A stretch of DNA of 60,000 bases from Tubiluchus corallicola (taxonomy: Eukaryota; Priapulida; Priapulimorpha; Priapulimorphida; Tubiluchidae). Both the position numbers and the translations under genes were made by a program. The stretch spans positions 1,106,501-1,166,500 of the forward strand of contig JAQGDQ010000008.1 in NCBI GenBank assembly GCA_030141605.1, in the 5' to 3' direction. The notes under the pieces were generated by a model, which was not told the origin of the DNA, did no database searches, and saw only the letters and a program-made list of their open reading frames with translations. Shown piece after piece: positions 1 through 12,556 of this stretch (positions are counted from its first letter, which is position 1; each line of letters starts with the position of its first letter).

Positions 1-140
1 TTATTATTATTTTTTTGTAATGTTGTTTACTTTGTGTGCTTGTGTATTTATTTACTTGTATTTTCGTTGTACATATTTTTAATGTTGTACTAATATGATA
101 TGAACGAAAGTTTGAAATAAAGAAGTAAATCAAATCAAAT
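1..140 (+). repeat. Possible 3' end of a non-LTR retroelement
   Basis: T-rich sequence ending in GAAATAAAG followed by a short AAATC tandem tail (about 123-140). Such tails are typical of LINE 3' ends. The body would lie outside the window. A pyrimidine-rich CT tract follows to about 260. Inference only; no coding part is visible. Confidence 0.35.
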
Positions 141-365
141 CTCTCTGTTTCTCTCTTTCTTTCCCATTCTCCATTCTCCCTTCTATTCTCTCTATTTCTA
201 ACTCTTCCTCTCTTTCTTTACTTCTCTTCTCTCATTTTCGTTTTTATTTTTTGCTCTTCCACGCTCTTGCATTCATTCTGTTATTTGATGCTTACAGTTG
301 TAAACAACTATTGTTTGTAAACTTCAGAAAAGGTTGAAGTTAGTTACATAACGTAGAATACATAC

Positions 366-555
366 CTTCCAGCCTCGAAACTGAATTTAATACAATCCCA
401 TCCATATCGTTTCAAAGCTATTATAGGCCACGTGACTAGTTTTAGTCGGGGACTGTCCCTGTCCCATAAATAAAGCTTTTCCTGGGTGACTTGCATCATA
501 CATTCGCCATACCAATCAAGATTGCAAGTTGGCAATAAATACACATGAAATTTGT
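366..555 (-). CDS. DOK: DOK-like coding exon 4 (IRS-type PTB domain, most of it)
   Basis: Acceptor TTTCAG|ACAAAT, donor GGAAG|GTATGT, phase 1 to phase 2. It encodes DKFHVYLLPTCNLDWYGE, MQVTQEKLYLWD, LVTWPIIALKRYG and KFSFEAGR. These are the hallmark strands of the DOK/IRS PTB domain. The arginines in KRYG and EAGR occupy positions used for phosphotyrosine contact in DOK PTB domains; the usual second Arg-Asp after the Gly is Trp-Asp here. The next exon lies outside the window. Confidence 0.93.
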
Positions 556-3500
556 CTGAAATAAAGTATACTAAAAATTTATTAAACTGCTGTTTTATCA
601 TTCTCATTCGTATTTTGAACTCTGCGCTACGCATGTGTTAAAAATGTGTTAAAACTAAAGCGTAATTACATTCAATGTGGACCTACAGGTAGTAAAATAG
701 TTCACTTACGGCCTCTGCCTTTTGTTTATACGTGTTTATAGGCTAAAATGTGTAATATACCCAATTAACAGTAGTTATGATAGTTAACTAGATATTCACT
801 CACATTTCTTGATTTTAATTTCCAGATATTTACATTAAATTTTCATTACGAGCACAATTGTCAAGTATTGCCAAATTAATTTGCAAATAATATGGCAAAC
901 TATAAAAGGAATTTTGTCTAGCTAATAAACCTTTGTTGACTTAATCTGCCTTTTTTTTTGTTGGTGTGCATTCTATTTATATATTTTTGTAATGGTAGTT
1001 CAATAACATTATTAATATTATCAACAACATGGCATTTATTTAAAATGGGTTTACTATCTTTTTTAAGATTTAAAGAAGACAAGCGAGGCTTTACGCACAG
1101 CGCAAATAAGTAGTGACATCATGTATCAACATTCTGCGAAATCAGAATTCATCTGAAACATACATCAGAATTGTTCTTAGCTTGATAATTAATTAAAAAT
1201 TATTATGCCGAAAATGTTAATGCGTAATAGATGTCGTAATAGGGGTGACATGTTCAGCTCATCGCATGCGACTTATCACTGAAATTGAGAATAAAAAACT
1301 GGAGTCAACGACTAAAGTGCTGCAGTGTTATTGTCAGTGATGCTACAGGCCAGAGCCTGGCAGCCTGAACTTGTTTCTCTACGCAGTTTCACTATGTGTA
1401 CTATAAACCAGAAACAAAAACCATTCAGCGACAGGGCTTGCTATTTATATTGAGAAGTTGTGGTGAAACTGGAACCTAGCTAATTATCAAGGATAAAATG
1501 AGGTAGCTTAGTAGCTTATGTATACGTATTATGTATATATATATATACCAGCAGAAGCAGCTTAGCTTGTGTATACGTGTTGCCAGTCTGGTTAGGTCTT
1601 ATTTGGGGTCAACATCTGCACTCCCTTGCTAATGCTATATTAAGCCACTTTTACCACTGGTCCTAACTATGGTGGAAGATGGCTGCTTTTAGGATCTATT
1701 ACCACTGGTTCCTAAATGTCAACATTTTGTTCGTAGCACTATTTTTTCTGCTGTCTAGGGACTCTGGACATTCCTAGTTATGGACCAGCTGTTTATAAAT
1801 CTCATTTTTTTCCTCGGGCATCTTATCAATGGGATTCCTTACCGGGAATTTGTGTAACCCAAAACTTCAACTACACTGATTCAAGAGAAACATCAACAGA
1901 TACCTTCTATCACAAAAAAAATTATGAACTTTATTTCCCACTATATGTGTTCATATAATCACAACCCTTTAGTTTATATTGAGGGTGGTTGCGGGCGATT
2001 TGTATAAAAAATACGTTCTTCATCAACAACTTCATAAGTTTTTATAAGTTACCTAGTAAAGGTTTTTCAGGTACGGAGGAAGACGTCAACCATTCAATCT
2101 CCAGTGTATTTAACCAATCATTAGTTTCGGATTCTATAAGAAAAAGAATAAGAATACGCCTCTATATCATTTATACGTATATAGTAGAGTTACACGAAAG
2201 CTAAAAAAGAAAAGTTTTAATTCATAGTACTTGTACTAGTATAGTAGGCATTCGCTAATTATTATTCAGAATATTTATTACTTTCAGCACTTTATTAGTA
2301 AATTAAACTACAATTGCTCTGATTTATCTATTTTGACGTCAGTTAATCATTTTTGCAATAATTATTAAAAACTTATAATGACATTACAATATTGACTGAT
2401 TGATGGGACTGCAAAGTGAATTTTGTATTTTATAATCGTCCTTCTACACTGTTTATTAGTAAACGGTGACATAACGATAGCTATGCGTTCACATAACGCC
2501 ATTCTGCGCACTTACGGCAACGGCAAAGACACTTTCACATTCCGTTTAGGTAGAGATATAGTTGCAGTATAATACGAAGCTTGTTTATTATTGACTATTT
2601 TGGATGCAGTATGAAAACATTTTAATGTATTTACCATTGCCGCTGCAATATAAATGTGAACATAGATTTGACGTCTCATACCATTTTCGCAAGAGAAGCA
2701 CTTTGTTTCTCCACTGTGAAACTGAATGGCTATTCCTGACTTTTTGTGCTCGCTTGCTAATTTGTCAATACGGCTTACGTTGCCGTCGATATATATCTCT
2801 TTATAATGCACGTCGTTCACAATAGATTTGGCTGATTTTTCATCTAGGTATTTTTCCAGACGACATTGTCCTTTACTTGAGGCACGCCGCAGTATTAACC
2901 ATCGCCGTTGCCACACCTGAAATTGTTATCAACAATTTTTAATGTTAATTAATCGAAATGTACAACGGTTGTATATAGAATAATTGTCTTCAGTTATGGG
3001 TGTTATTAGTTTACGGAATGTCGCTAATAAAGGTATAAATTTGATGAACTTAATAAAAAACCTACCTGGCGGATATTGAAAAATTTAAACTTACATAATA
3101 CAATTACATTGAATTTATCAAACGGTATTTTGAACGGAAATTATAAGCTAATAATATTCGTTTCAATCAAATCAATTACAAAAATTAATCAAAATTTTTA
3201 TTATAAAAGCCAACGCACGAAATAGTACGAGTTACTCGAGGTAAAATATTCCATAACTCGTAATAGGGCAAAAACAGATTATCCAACGAAACTGCTTCTC
3301 TACTAAACTGGTACAGGTATTGATTTCATTCTATGTACATTTTTCATAAGAAATCTGGAAGTTCTTTGACCGCATTTGATGTATAAATACCTCGTGGCCA
3401 AACCAGACAATCGCATTACATCACCTATAGGCTACAAAATATAAAATTAATGTATATTATTTCTTTATTAACATTCAAGGAGAGTGCATCTACATGTCCT

Positions 3501-6500
3501 TTAATGTGAATTTAAGTGAGAAGATATCACTGTTGTCCTCATTTCTCGGCAATGGTTTGTAAGCAGGTTAAAGGTGTATGGAATTCGTAATTTAGGACAG
3601 TTACTTAACTAGACTAAACAGTAGACGATTTAATTTTCTCAGACGCTTTAAAACCACTATTAAAAATTATTTCTTCTTTGAATGCGTAAACGCCTAATGC
3701 CATTATTATTCTCTTCGCTGTGGTCTAATTATTATGACATATGCTGCGTTAATAACACACATTAACAGTGAATACATTTTAGTCCTGCATTTTACTACAT
3801 TTATCAAGCTATCATCAGCATTTTTGTCTGAAAGACGCGCTGATTGCAAAGTTGCATTGCCCTTCTTATTTCTCTTAATTCTTTCTTGAAGACGCTCAAA
3901 GAAAAGAAATAATAACTGTTCCAGATTACTTAAGTCAACCGTACACTTGACTCAGTATCTTACCTTTCATCTAAAGACTGTGAAACTCAGCTGTTCTACT
4001 TTTTCAACAATTACTTGGCGGTCGGATCAACGAATAAAAGTCAATTAGCAGGTGTAGAAAAAGGTGTGTACGTTGCGGAACTTTGGTGGACTCAATAGCC
4101 GAGAAATGAAACTAAAGTCATAAAGCGGTTTACAATGAAAGGGTCCGACCGCAGAAAACATTGCATAGTTTAGTACAGGGAAGATAATTTATAGAATTTA
4201 ACACTTTCTCTTACGAGAATTTTATTGTTTTATAATCATAGCTTGTCGCAGACGTGCCAAGAATGAAAATAATCGCCTTTTCAAAATGGAAGCGTTGTCA
4301 ACACGGTAGTTAATGAGATGTTTCATTTTATCTTTAATTTCGTCAACGCCTCTAGCTATAATATGCCATCATTGCACGTTTTCGTCACTTTATGGAAATT
4401 CTGATGACTATGTTAGCCCCTATAGACCACATGGCAAAACGCAGTTATAAGTCAGTTAAAACTACAGAATGTCTTTGATTTTGCAACTTGGCCTGAATCA
4501 AAATGCAATTATTCTATTCAATTTTTGTTCTGTTGTTCTGTCCTGTCCTGTCTTCTCCTCTCCTATCTCTGCTCTCCTCTTTTCTCCTGTCCCTTATTGG
4601 CATCGTAGTAACTTAGGACAAAACGTAATACAAAATGTAAGACCGAAAAAAGCTTTTAGCTCTAGAATTTAAGCACCATTGATAGCATGTCAGTGCAACA
4701 TTGTTTAGGCGTTTCGTGTTGGCACTGCTGGTCCAATTCTTATACCATTTCTTATTTAGACCGTGACCTCTTGAACATCAATTAGATCTAATACGCTTTT
4801 AGCTTTAATCCATTATTATACTTTACGGATTAAATTAACAGGTTACAGTTTACCAATAACGCTTAAACAAAACTATTAGTTTGTAATCATTGCTGTTACA
4901 GGTTTACATAATATGAAGGTGCTAGAGGGGAAGCGAGGGGGGGGCGTATAAAACATTTTACCCCTACATAAGATAGCAGGCAGTTTTTGCATAAATTCAT
5001 TAAATAAATGAATGAATTTTTGTGCTTTACAGCAGTTTCTGAAATGTATCCAAAGAAATACAGTGTCCACATTAACTATCAAAAATTTTAATGCCAATTA
5101 GACCTAAACGCCTATTATCAATTGACAACTTGCAATATATCGGACATTACAAAATTAGAACTATTCTTGAAACTATGATTTTGTCAATAGATAGGCACTA
5201 ATTTTATTCAGAAACTAGCAGAAAATGGATTTATCTGTCAAAATACAGTGGCGGCATTCACGTTGTTAAACTTTTTTATTTTAACTGAGAAAATCTTTAA
5301 AAAATTTACGTATTTACTTTAACCGAGGAAAATCTTTGAAAGACTTCAAACACCTGGGCATCAACAGAAGTGTTACTATAAAAATCCTCTTTCTGTCGAC
5401 TGAATGAAACGAGTGCCACTTGGGCTGGTCTCTTTTTACAAAACAAATTTCCACTAATAGTCATTCCACGCTAACACCAAACAGTTGCTAATTTAAGTGG
5501 CGTCAACTGTTCCTTGCATTTATGCCAGTATTAGCAAAGCTGCTAATAACTTTAAATTTGCTGATTGCCTCTAAGAGGAGATCTAATTTTGTAATAAAAA
5601 ATTTAATGATAGTGTCGGGCACAAGCTATTCTTCCGCATGCAGATGAGCAACGTGGAGTCAGTTACTGATCTAATTACAAGGCGCAAGCAATGCAAAATC
5701 TCCATTACAGAACTTATTTTATTAAATATGATTCAAAGAAACATTTAATGACTGTAAGATCTGTGTATGCGCACGCACAAATAAAAATTAAAAAAATGAA
5801 GTAGCGTGTTTCCAAATCAACATAAAATATTCAATCGATTCTTTCTACGTTTAGAATTTATCGATGACTCGTGTGCCTACAGGGCCAACTGTCCTGACAG
5901 CAGCGGCCGAGTATTTCATACATTTGTCCCAAATGTCCCGATAAGTTCAAGAATAGCTCAGCATTGAAAATGGCTGAAAGACAAAACAGAGGTCGACATT
6001 ATTGACTGTAAACAGAGAAAAGCGTATAATGCAAAAGCCTTTTATACGATAGTTGTCCCATATTAATGTTAATTAATGGTTTATGGGTCGATTTTATAAA
6101 AACAACAGGTAATGGATAAAATAAGAATGAAAAACGATGATTCACTCCACTGTCGAATACTACCTGTTGAAAATATAATAAAATGATACACAAAATTTAA
6201 GCATCCAGCGTTTGGCATCTGGCTGCTAGTGTCTGGGGTTCAGCGTCCACTAGGCGATGTACCAAACAGTCTGGCGTCCAACGTCCGCGTTTTGTTTGCG
6301 TTTTCGTTTTAATTTGGATGAACACTACATAACCATAAGTATAAAAGAGACATGATTATCAAACAAAAAACTGATAATGAAAATAGAATTTTTCCTACAA
6401 TAGTGATACGTAATACATTTGTTTGTGTCAGCATAATAAAGAAACAATGGCAATTTGCGAAGGTGACGTCGTCGTAGGTTGAGTTACCATTAGATTTTCA

Positions 6501-8368
6501 CTCATTGACAATATACACATTCTATTTCTTGCTTCCAGACGCTGAAATAGTGTATCATAAACTTAACGCATTTGGGGTAAAGACTAGTAGTAAACAGTCT
6601 TACTTGGCAACGAAATCATTTTTGGTGCTATTGTGATGCAAAAATCATGCAGCCTTCGTGACACAATAGACAACAGCTCAAAATACTGTTATTAAAAAAA
6701 CTTTTTAAAAAGATTTGGACTACCTTTGCGTGGACAAAAAATCTTCAGAGTTGAACGTCCACAGAGAATCCGTTATGTGTAGCGGATATTACATTCTCTG
6801 ATGTCACACGAATTCTCTGTCTTTTAGCCAGGGCCTATTTCAGCCTAAGCGAGGCCCGTGGCAGTGAGGCGTGTGAGGCCTCCTCGGGGGGGCGGGCGCC
6901 ACCATGGTTGGCGCCCAGAAAGTTTTTGAACTGCTAGAACGCCGGAGAAGCATTTTCGAAGAGAAAATATGGAGTTATACAGTTATACACCCCTGGAGGG
7001 TGAGGCCCCGGGGAAGTATCCCCCACCCGCCGAAATAGGCCCTGCTTTTAGCATAATAATCAATAAGAAAAAATCGCAATTTAATTAATGCTTATCTCTC
7101 ACCTCCTTTCACTTTTAACAAGAAAGCTTTTAACTGGGCGGCGGGTTCAAATTATTTTATTGGCGAATATCGTGGCTATTGTCATGGTTTGTGTGCACAG
7201 CAATTTTCAGACTGGAATCGTAATCGAAAGTGAGTAGTAATAAATAAATTTGATAATTGCACAAACACCAGCAGAACCAGCAACTGTGACGCTATTGTTT
7301 TAGATTAAACACTTTGCAATTGCCTAAAATGATCAGCAAATATAACCTTGGCAATTACTTTAAATGTTTTATTGACGTTACCTTGGCAAATGTATTTGCC
7401 GCTTAATCTAGGCCAGAAGCTAGCCAAGTACTTATAAAGATTTGTATTTATCTTTTATAATGCAACTGTATTATATAAATCTGTCATGCCTATAAGCTAT
7501 GAAAGTTTTTTTATGCTTTATATGTAAAAGTATGCCTTGTTCAAATCTTTACAATGTTCATCAGTTTATTTGTTTGATGGTATGCTTGACGTTCACTTAT
7601 TTGTTTGCTCGTACTTGGCTTGCTAGTTCGCTTATTCATTCATTTATTAATTCATTCATTCAGTCAGTCAGTCAATCAGTTATTCTTTAGATTTTTCACA
7701 CAGTTACTTATTTGTTAATAGAAGTGTTTATTCTATAATTTCTTCATTCGTTCGTTCTCATTCGTACTTTTTCGTTTATGCGCTCATTTGGAATGCTTTA
7801 CGACTATTAATCTGAGAAAATTGGTTTTCAGTTAACATAACAAATGTAAATGCTGTTTTCAAATGCTAACTATTATATTTCGTTTAATTAGTTTACTGAC
7901 GCACCGTCATAAACCAGCAGTCATCACCAAAGTAATTACATAATTTATCTAACAGCCGGTCAGTCTTCCTATAAATGACTTGATTTTCCCGGACCTTAAC
8001 AACTTACAATAGTTATGCGTCTTTATGTATTTTTCAACACAACAAATAAAAATAGAGAAGAAATAAAAAACTGGTGCTGTGAGGTTCCCAAAATATGAGA
8101 GAAATATAAAAATCGCAATTGGCATTATACATTGATATGACATTCTTTTGTGTAACATTCTTCTTCTTAAAAAATAGAGCAAAATTTTCGCCATTTCGTG
8201 TTAATATTCGCACACTTTAAACTGCTGACAACTAGGTAATCGGGGTAATGTCTTACATAACAACATACCTTAGGCAAAATGCATAGAAAAAAAAAGACTT
8301 ACACCAAGTTTTTTACTTTTGATTCTCACATATCCCTGTTTAGCAATATCGCTGAATTGTGCTTCCAT
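366..8368 (-). CDS. DOK: DOK4/5/6-like docking protein (5' part, 4 exons, continues past window start)
   Basis: Join of 8303-8368, 2682-2916, 2053-2133 and 366-555, read on the minus strand; all junctions are GT-AG and the phases agree. It encodes about 191 residues. Residues 1-22 (MEAQFSDIAKQGYVRIKSKK and two more) and the PH domain (about 8-125) match the DOK4/5/6 subfamily in order and length. The IRS-type PTB domain begins near residue 129 with FHVYLLPTCNLDWYGE and runs to SFEAGR. DOK proteins are adaptors under receptor tyrosine kinases: the PH domain binds the membrane and the PTB domain binds phosphotyrosine motifs. The rest of the PTB domain and the tail lie left of position 1. The ATG at 8368 was chosen because the peptide aligns with family N-termini and splices in phase 0. 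Family identity is secure; which DOK paralogue is not. Confidence 0.92.
556..2052. other. DOK-like intron 3
   Basis: AT-rich intron without coding signal. Around 1500-1600 there is a short (TA)n run and a twice-repeated segment containing AGCTTAG and GTATACGT. The segment near 1467 (GGAACCTAGCTAATTATCAA) resembles one near 35260 in the other gene, so it may be a dispersed repeat. Confidence 0.5.
2053..2133 (-). CDS. DOK: DOK-like coding exon 3 (PH C-terminal helix and linker)
   Basis: A 27-codon exon, phase 1 in and phase 1 out, with acceptor CTTATAG and donor CTAG|GTAACT. It encodes ESETNDWLNTLEIEWL and a short linker SSSVPEKPLL. The acidic stretch followed by D-W-L-x-x-L-E is the closing helix of PH domains. 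It joins the PH and PTB exons exactly in frame. The linker of about 10 residues is shorter than in vertebrate DOK4/5/6. Confidence 0.88.
2682..2916 (-). CDS. DOK: DOK-like coding exon 2 (PH domain core)
   Basis: Acceptor TTTCAG|GTGTGG and donor AAAATG|GTATGA; enters in phase 0 and leaves in phase 1. It encodes VWQRRWLILRRASSKG, then RLEKYLDEKSA, then a strand region ending CFSCEN. The W-x-x-R-W and SSKG-x-x-RLEKY pattern is the beta1-beta4 core of a DOK PH domain. The reading frame stays open upstream of the acceptor only by chance. Confidence 0.93.
6829..7044. mobile_element. 216-bp hAT-like MITE with 8-bp target duplication
   Basis: Terminal inverted repeats CAGGGCCTATTTC (6829-6841) and GAAATAGGCCCTG (7032-7044) are perfect over 13 bp. 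The element is flanked on both sides by the same 8 bases, CTTTTAGC (6821-6828 and 7045-7052). An 8-bp target duplication and a CAGGG terminus are hallmarks of the hAT superfamily. The inside is GC-rich, unlike the AT-rich surroundings, with a near-palindrome around 6893-6915. There is no transposase, so it is non-autonomous. Intact ends and duplication suggest a fairly young insertion. Confidence 0.92.
7628..7690. repeat. ATTC/CAGT tetranucleotide microsatellite
   Basis: Imperfect runs of CATT/ATTC followed by CAGT repeats. Confidence 0.8.
8303..8368 (-). CDS. DOK: DOK-like coding exon 1 (start codon)
   Basis: 22 codons from ATG (minus strand, 8368) to the donor GGT|GTAAGT, phase 0. It encodes MEAQFSDIAKQGYVRIKSKK then Leu-Gly. 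The IVKQGYVR-like start of the PH domain is typical of DOK4/5/6. The exon is far too short to be found as an ORF and was located by searching for the expected N-terminus upstream of the PH exon. The 5'UTR must lie just right of it; no promoter motif is evident. Confidence 0.9.
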
Positions 8369-8960
8369 TTTCTTTCCACTGTAAAATTTTCTCGGTAGTT
8401 TTAACACAGACTTTGATTTGCACAAGTGTTTTTATGAACTCATGGAAGCTCACCGTTCTATGAAATAACTGGAAAGGTGCTTGCTTTTAATTTTTAATAC
8501 GCTTGTTCATTTCTTCCACTACACTTGTCTTTCTTTTCACGCTCTGCTTAGATAATGAAGTTAATAGTTTCACTTTTAAAATGTCAAAAAAGAACTCAGC
8601 TCAGATTTTCACAAATTCACCATAAATTTTACGTCTTATTTTAATAAACGAAATAGAAATTTGATCAATTCCGTTGCACTGCTTTGGTGGCCATATCAAG
8701 GTACGTTCACAATGCTGCGCTCGTCTAAATCATTTATTATAATAGTTATCACGATCTAGTTTAATATCCGATTAAACTGCCACCTTGTCAGCGACGCATA
8801 ATAAAACAGACATGTTTATAATAAATTTAGGTTATTAACTTGTTGCTGCAAGATAAAAACCTTCTTCCTAGTTGTTAGCTATGAGCGGTTGATGGATAAG
8901 CAGAAGAGTTCAACATAACAAGGTTTATATACTTCACTGACATGGGCGAGTAATTGCTTG
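8369..8960. promoter_or_regulatory. Presumed 5'UTR and upstream region of the DOK-like gene
   Basis: This lies directly upstream of the DOK start codon on the minus strand. It is AT-rich, and I see no clear TATA box, initiator or CpG-rich block. An upstream non-coding exon cannot be excluded. Confidence 0.3.
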
Positions 8961-9265
8961 CACGTATGACCAGTCAAACGTTGCATACATAATTAACTTG
9001 GAGGGTGAAACTTTTGCTTTGTCAGCGTGTTTTGTAGAAAAAACAATATATTAAAATGTCGACAATACGCTGAATGTAGTAGTAAAAATAAACAATTTAT
9101 TCCAAAGACAAAGACCTTATTTACAGTCGCTGTGAGAACATTTAATGTACAGGCCTATTATTGCTGGATAAATAATATAATCGTATACTATACTTGCGTC
9201 AGCTATATTACACCAATATTATTAACAGTAAAACCGACTTTAACTATTATCGATGAAATGAGACA

Positions 9266-9266
9266 A

Positions 9267-9358
<92 letters not shown>

Positions 9359-9413
9359 TAATAATAATGATTGATGATGATGAGGAGGAGGAGGAGGAGG
9401 AGAAGGAGATAAT
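9266..9413. repeat. (AAT)n microsatellite followed by GAT and GAG runs
   Basis: About 100 bp of nearly perfect AAT repeats, then GATGATGAT and a GAG run. The poly-Asn and poly-Ile open frames across it are artefacts of the repeat. Confidence 0.97.
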
Positions 9414-10403
9414 TATTATCATATTAATTCAGTCCATTCAATTCACATTATAAAATTATATTGTCATTAAATAATTATCACAGACTTACTGCAAATAATA
9501 CTTCATTCCTTTGCTTTGATTTATAATAGCTCTATCTATGCCTATTTTAATGATATTACGACTATTATTATTTTTTGATAGTGGCGTTCGCGGGTATTTG
9601 TGTTAACAGAATTACAGAAATCTTGACTAAAATCTTGACCAGTGCAGGCCTAACACGTGACTAGGGAGAAAAAAATAAAATCGAGTTATGCGATTTCTTT
9701 GTGAATGCGGTATACAACTCTTCACAGTTCTCGTGTACTTAGAAAAACAGATTTACACTTGAAAATTTCACTCGTTATTACGACGCTTACAATAACCACA
9801 TAAACAACAATTTGCTGGAATTAGGCAGCGTGTTTTCATTGCATAAGTAAACCTAGAACTGGATTTACAGTTCAGTGGCAGTGGCACCAGTATTTAACTG
9901 CAAAGGTAAACATTCACATTAGCGAATGATCCAACAGAGGTAATAACTACTGACATAATGAGCTAAAAGAATGTGAAAAAGCTATACCTTCCCTATGATA
10001 AGCTTGTAAACACGTTTTGTATTCCTGAAAGCCCAATCTGAAGATAGAAAGATAAGATAGACAGTTTAAAAAAATAATGGTAATTTGTATTATTTGTTAT
10101 TTGTAATACACGATAGTAATTCATACTACATACATCAATGGTGTTGCAGTAAGGCCAGATATGTACGTAGTAAATAGAGGGGTGACCAGCGACCACTTGC
10201 TTATGGACTGTTTCAACTATCATGCTGCCCTCAGCTATCTGTTTTTGCTGAGGGAAAGTGCATGTATGATGTACATCCTAGATTAACGTCGCTGTGGCAC
10301 CTCTGTCGATTCAAGTTACGCGACTGGCTTTTATTGTAGCATACTTTGTATCAATTTGATCGTTAAACGAGTCATTTGGTTTTTTCAACTTAGGCCTTTT
10401 GAC

Positions 10404-10502
10404 AATGATGATGATGATGACGACGACGATAATGACGCTGATGGCGATGACGATGACGATCATGATGGTAATGATGATTACAATCATTGTGACGACGACA
10501 AC
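10404..10502. repeat. Degenerate GAT/GAC trinucleotide repeat
   Basis: GATGATGATGACGACGAC-type sequence. It yields poly-Asp open frames on the plus strand that are not a gene. Confidence 0.9.
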
Positions 10503-11282
10503 CACAGCATGCCTGTCACCTGTGGGTTTACCAACAACAAATTAAATTTTGTATTGTAGTTTCAAGTTTCAGGTGATGAACAGACTTTATTACTCTTACA
10601 TTTTTTTACACATTTCAGCACTCACGGCAATGTGTAATCAATAGGATGACTGTGGTGGGACTGGAGCCTTTCAATATGAAAAGGGTGCCTTAAAGATGAC
10701 ATACTGGCCCCTCAGCCACTTTAGCTGTGATAACGTCATCCTTATGCAAGGTGGTAAATGAAATCGCCCACTGTGGGCATTTAACCTAGTGAAATGAGAG
10801 ATTCTTTAAATTTTCTCTATATGCTTGAAAAACAAAAAAAATCGTTAAGAATTCAATACCAATTCTACGCTAACTGGGCACCAGCCAACCTTGTAGGCAG
10901 TTTACTGGCTGATTGCACAACAAATATTATTTTGTTTATCTAAGTTCATTAAAGCACTGTCATCGAACTTGAAAGAGCAACACATCCTGTAACAAGGAAT
11001 CAGAACAAATGGGGAGAGCCAGCGTTCCATGAAACAGATAGAAAGTTTATAATAAACAGATATTAAACTCTTCTCTTCAAAAGAGGCATAAATTGAAAGC
11101 GCTTTGCACTGAACGATGACCTCTTTTCGTTAATTTAGCCCCGAAGCTTTAAACGAAAGTTGCGGTAGGCCTGTTGTGACACTTTTGTTCCCAACAGGTG
11201 TGAGTATCTTTGTAAAACGCATTTTGTTTGAAAAATTGCGAGAATATCCTAAAGACAAGACGTTAAGTGTGAGCTACTTTAC

Positions 11283-11562
11283 AGGGCGTCCGGTTTTTTG
11301 GCACAGATGTTTTGACACAGGCAATTTGGTCACATACAGTTAAACACAGGCGAATTTTGACACATGTTTATTTCGCCAAAATTTTCTTTGGGCACAGTTA
11401 AATTTAGACAGATGAACTATTGGATACAGACCAGTTTAGACAGAAAAATTGTTTGGCACAGGTATCGTTCTTCACAGAAACTGCTCGACACAAGCCACTT
11501 TACGCACAGGGATTATTGGACGCAGATCACATTAGTCGCAGCACACGTTGTATACATACGGG
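11283..11562 (+). repeat. Array of a degenerate ~16-bp unit (left arm of inverted pair)
   Basis: Roughly fifteen copies of a unit like TTTTGGCACAGGCAAT, recurring every 15-17 bp. The GACACAG/GGCACAG core is seen at, for example, 11298, 11313, 11344, 11391 and 11453. The same unit occurs in the opposite orientation at 12557-12866. Confidence 0.8.
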
Positions 11563-11723
11563 TCAATCAGCAATAATAGTAATAAACTTCATTAAAAGTG
11601 AGCTTTAAATTCAACATGCAACGCAAGTCGTGAGACTTATACCCGGCCCGCTTTTACCCTAATTACCACGCGCCAGGCTGAATGGGCAACAGCAGTACTG
11701 TTTTTTTAAATCTTTAAATTAAC

Positions 11724-11797
11724 CCAGCAGCGGTATCAATCCCACGACCTCCAAGACGGAAATCAGACACATTATCCATTAGACTATACCATGTGGT
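11724..11797 (-). repeat. tRNA-derived fragment (Arg-like), pseudogene or SINE head
   Basis: On the minus strand it has an A-box-like TAGTCTAATGG, an anticodon-arm region GTCTGATTTCCGTC, and a B-box-like GGGATTGATACC. The order and spacing fit a tRNA. The anticodon stem is mismatched and the B box has substitutions, so it is probably not a working tRNA gene. It lies between the two inverted arrays. Confidence 0.6.
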
Positions 11798-12235
11798 TGA
11801 ATGTGGCTAACATAATTATGAGATTCACATCGCTGGAAAAAGCTTCACTTTCCGGATTTCTATGATATTTGCACCATTACATTCTAAATGCGTTATCGTA
11901 AAATGATACCATTTTGCCTTCCTAAGTTCCTAACTAAAGATGTCTTTTAATTCTCTACGTCCAAGTAAATGTAGTAAAAATTGATTATTGGCTAAACGCC
12001 GGGCGTTGTCTTTGAAATGGGTTTTTAAATATCTAAATATGTGATGGTCTGCTTCTAAATCAATTTATTCGTAAATTTAATATATTATTTAATTTTGTAT
12101 ACCTATAATATTTGCTGTCAAGTAGCGGTACCAATTGAAGAATTCCGCTAGATCTCAATCCGCAAAATATTACGTTTCTTGTAACGTAGAAATCCGGCTT
12201 TATTTCTAAGTACAAATAACTAACAATTCTTCTTA

Positions 12236-12274
12236 AATTAAATTAAAGCTCCTCTATATATATATATATATAAT
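12236..12274. repeat. (TA)n dinucleotide tract
   Basis: Short TATATATA run in AT-rich DNA between the inverted arrays. Confidence 0.8.
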
Positions 12275-12556
12275 TATACAAAATTCTACATCTTGCTGAT
12301 CCAGGGAATACTATATATTGTATATACTATATAGATTTTAAATTAAAACGTATTATTGGCAGGCCAAAGAATTTTGCATGATTCGTGAGAAATCTTACTA
12401 TATGATTATTGCTGTTTAAGGTTTAAGCATGAACGATAAAATTTAGTGAATCGCTTTTCAAGTTGATTAGTAAGTGTCAGCATACCCTTATTGTCCTGTA
12501 ATGTTTATTATGTTCATTATGTTTTTATTTTCGTCGATATGTGTATAATAGTACTT

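Larger units (their letters stand above)
2917..8302. other. DOK-like intron 1
   Basis: About 5.4 kb, AT-rich. It contains pyrimidine-rich tracts (about 4530-4595), a hAT-like MITE at 6829-7044 and a degenerate ATTC/CAGT microsatellite at about 7628-7690. No further exon was recognised. Intron 2 (2134-2681) likewise shows nothing. Confidence 0.5.

Noticed and set aside
9027-9422. Long Asn-rich (plus) and Ile-rich (minus) open frames
   Set aside because: Produced entirely by the (AAT)n microsatellite.
11724-11797. Functional tRNA gene
   Set aside because: Anticodon stem does not pair well and the B box is altered; called a tRNA-derived fragment.
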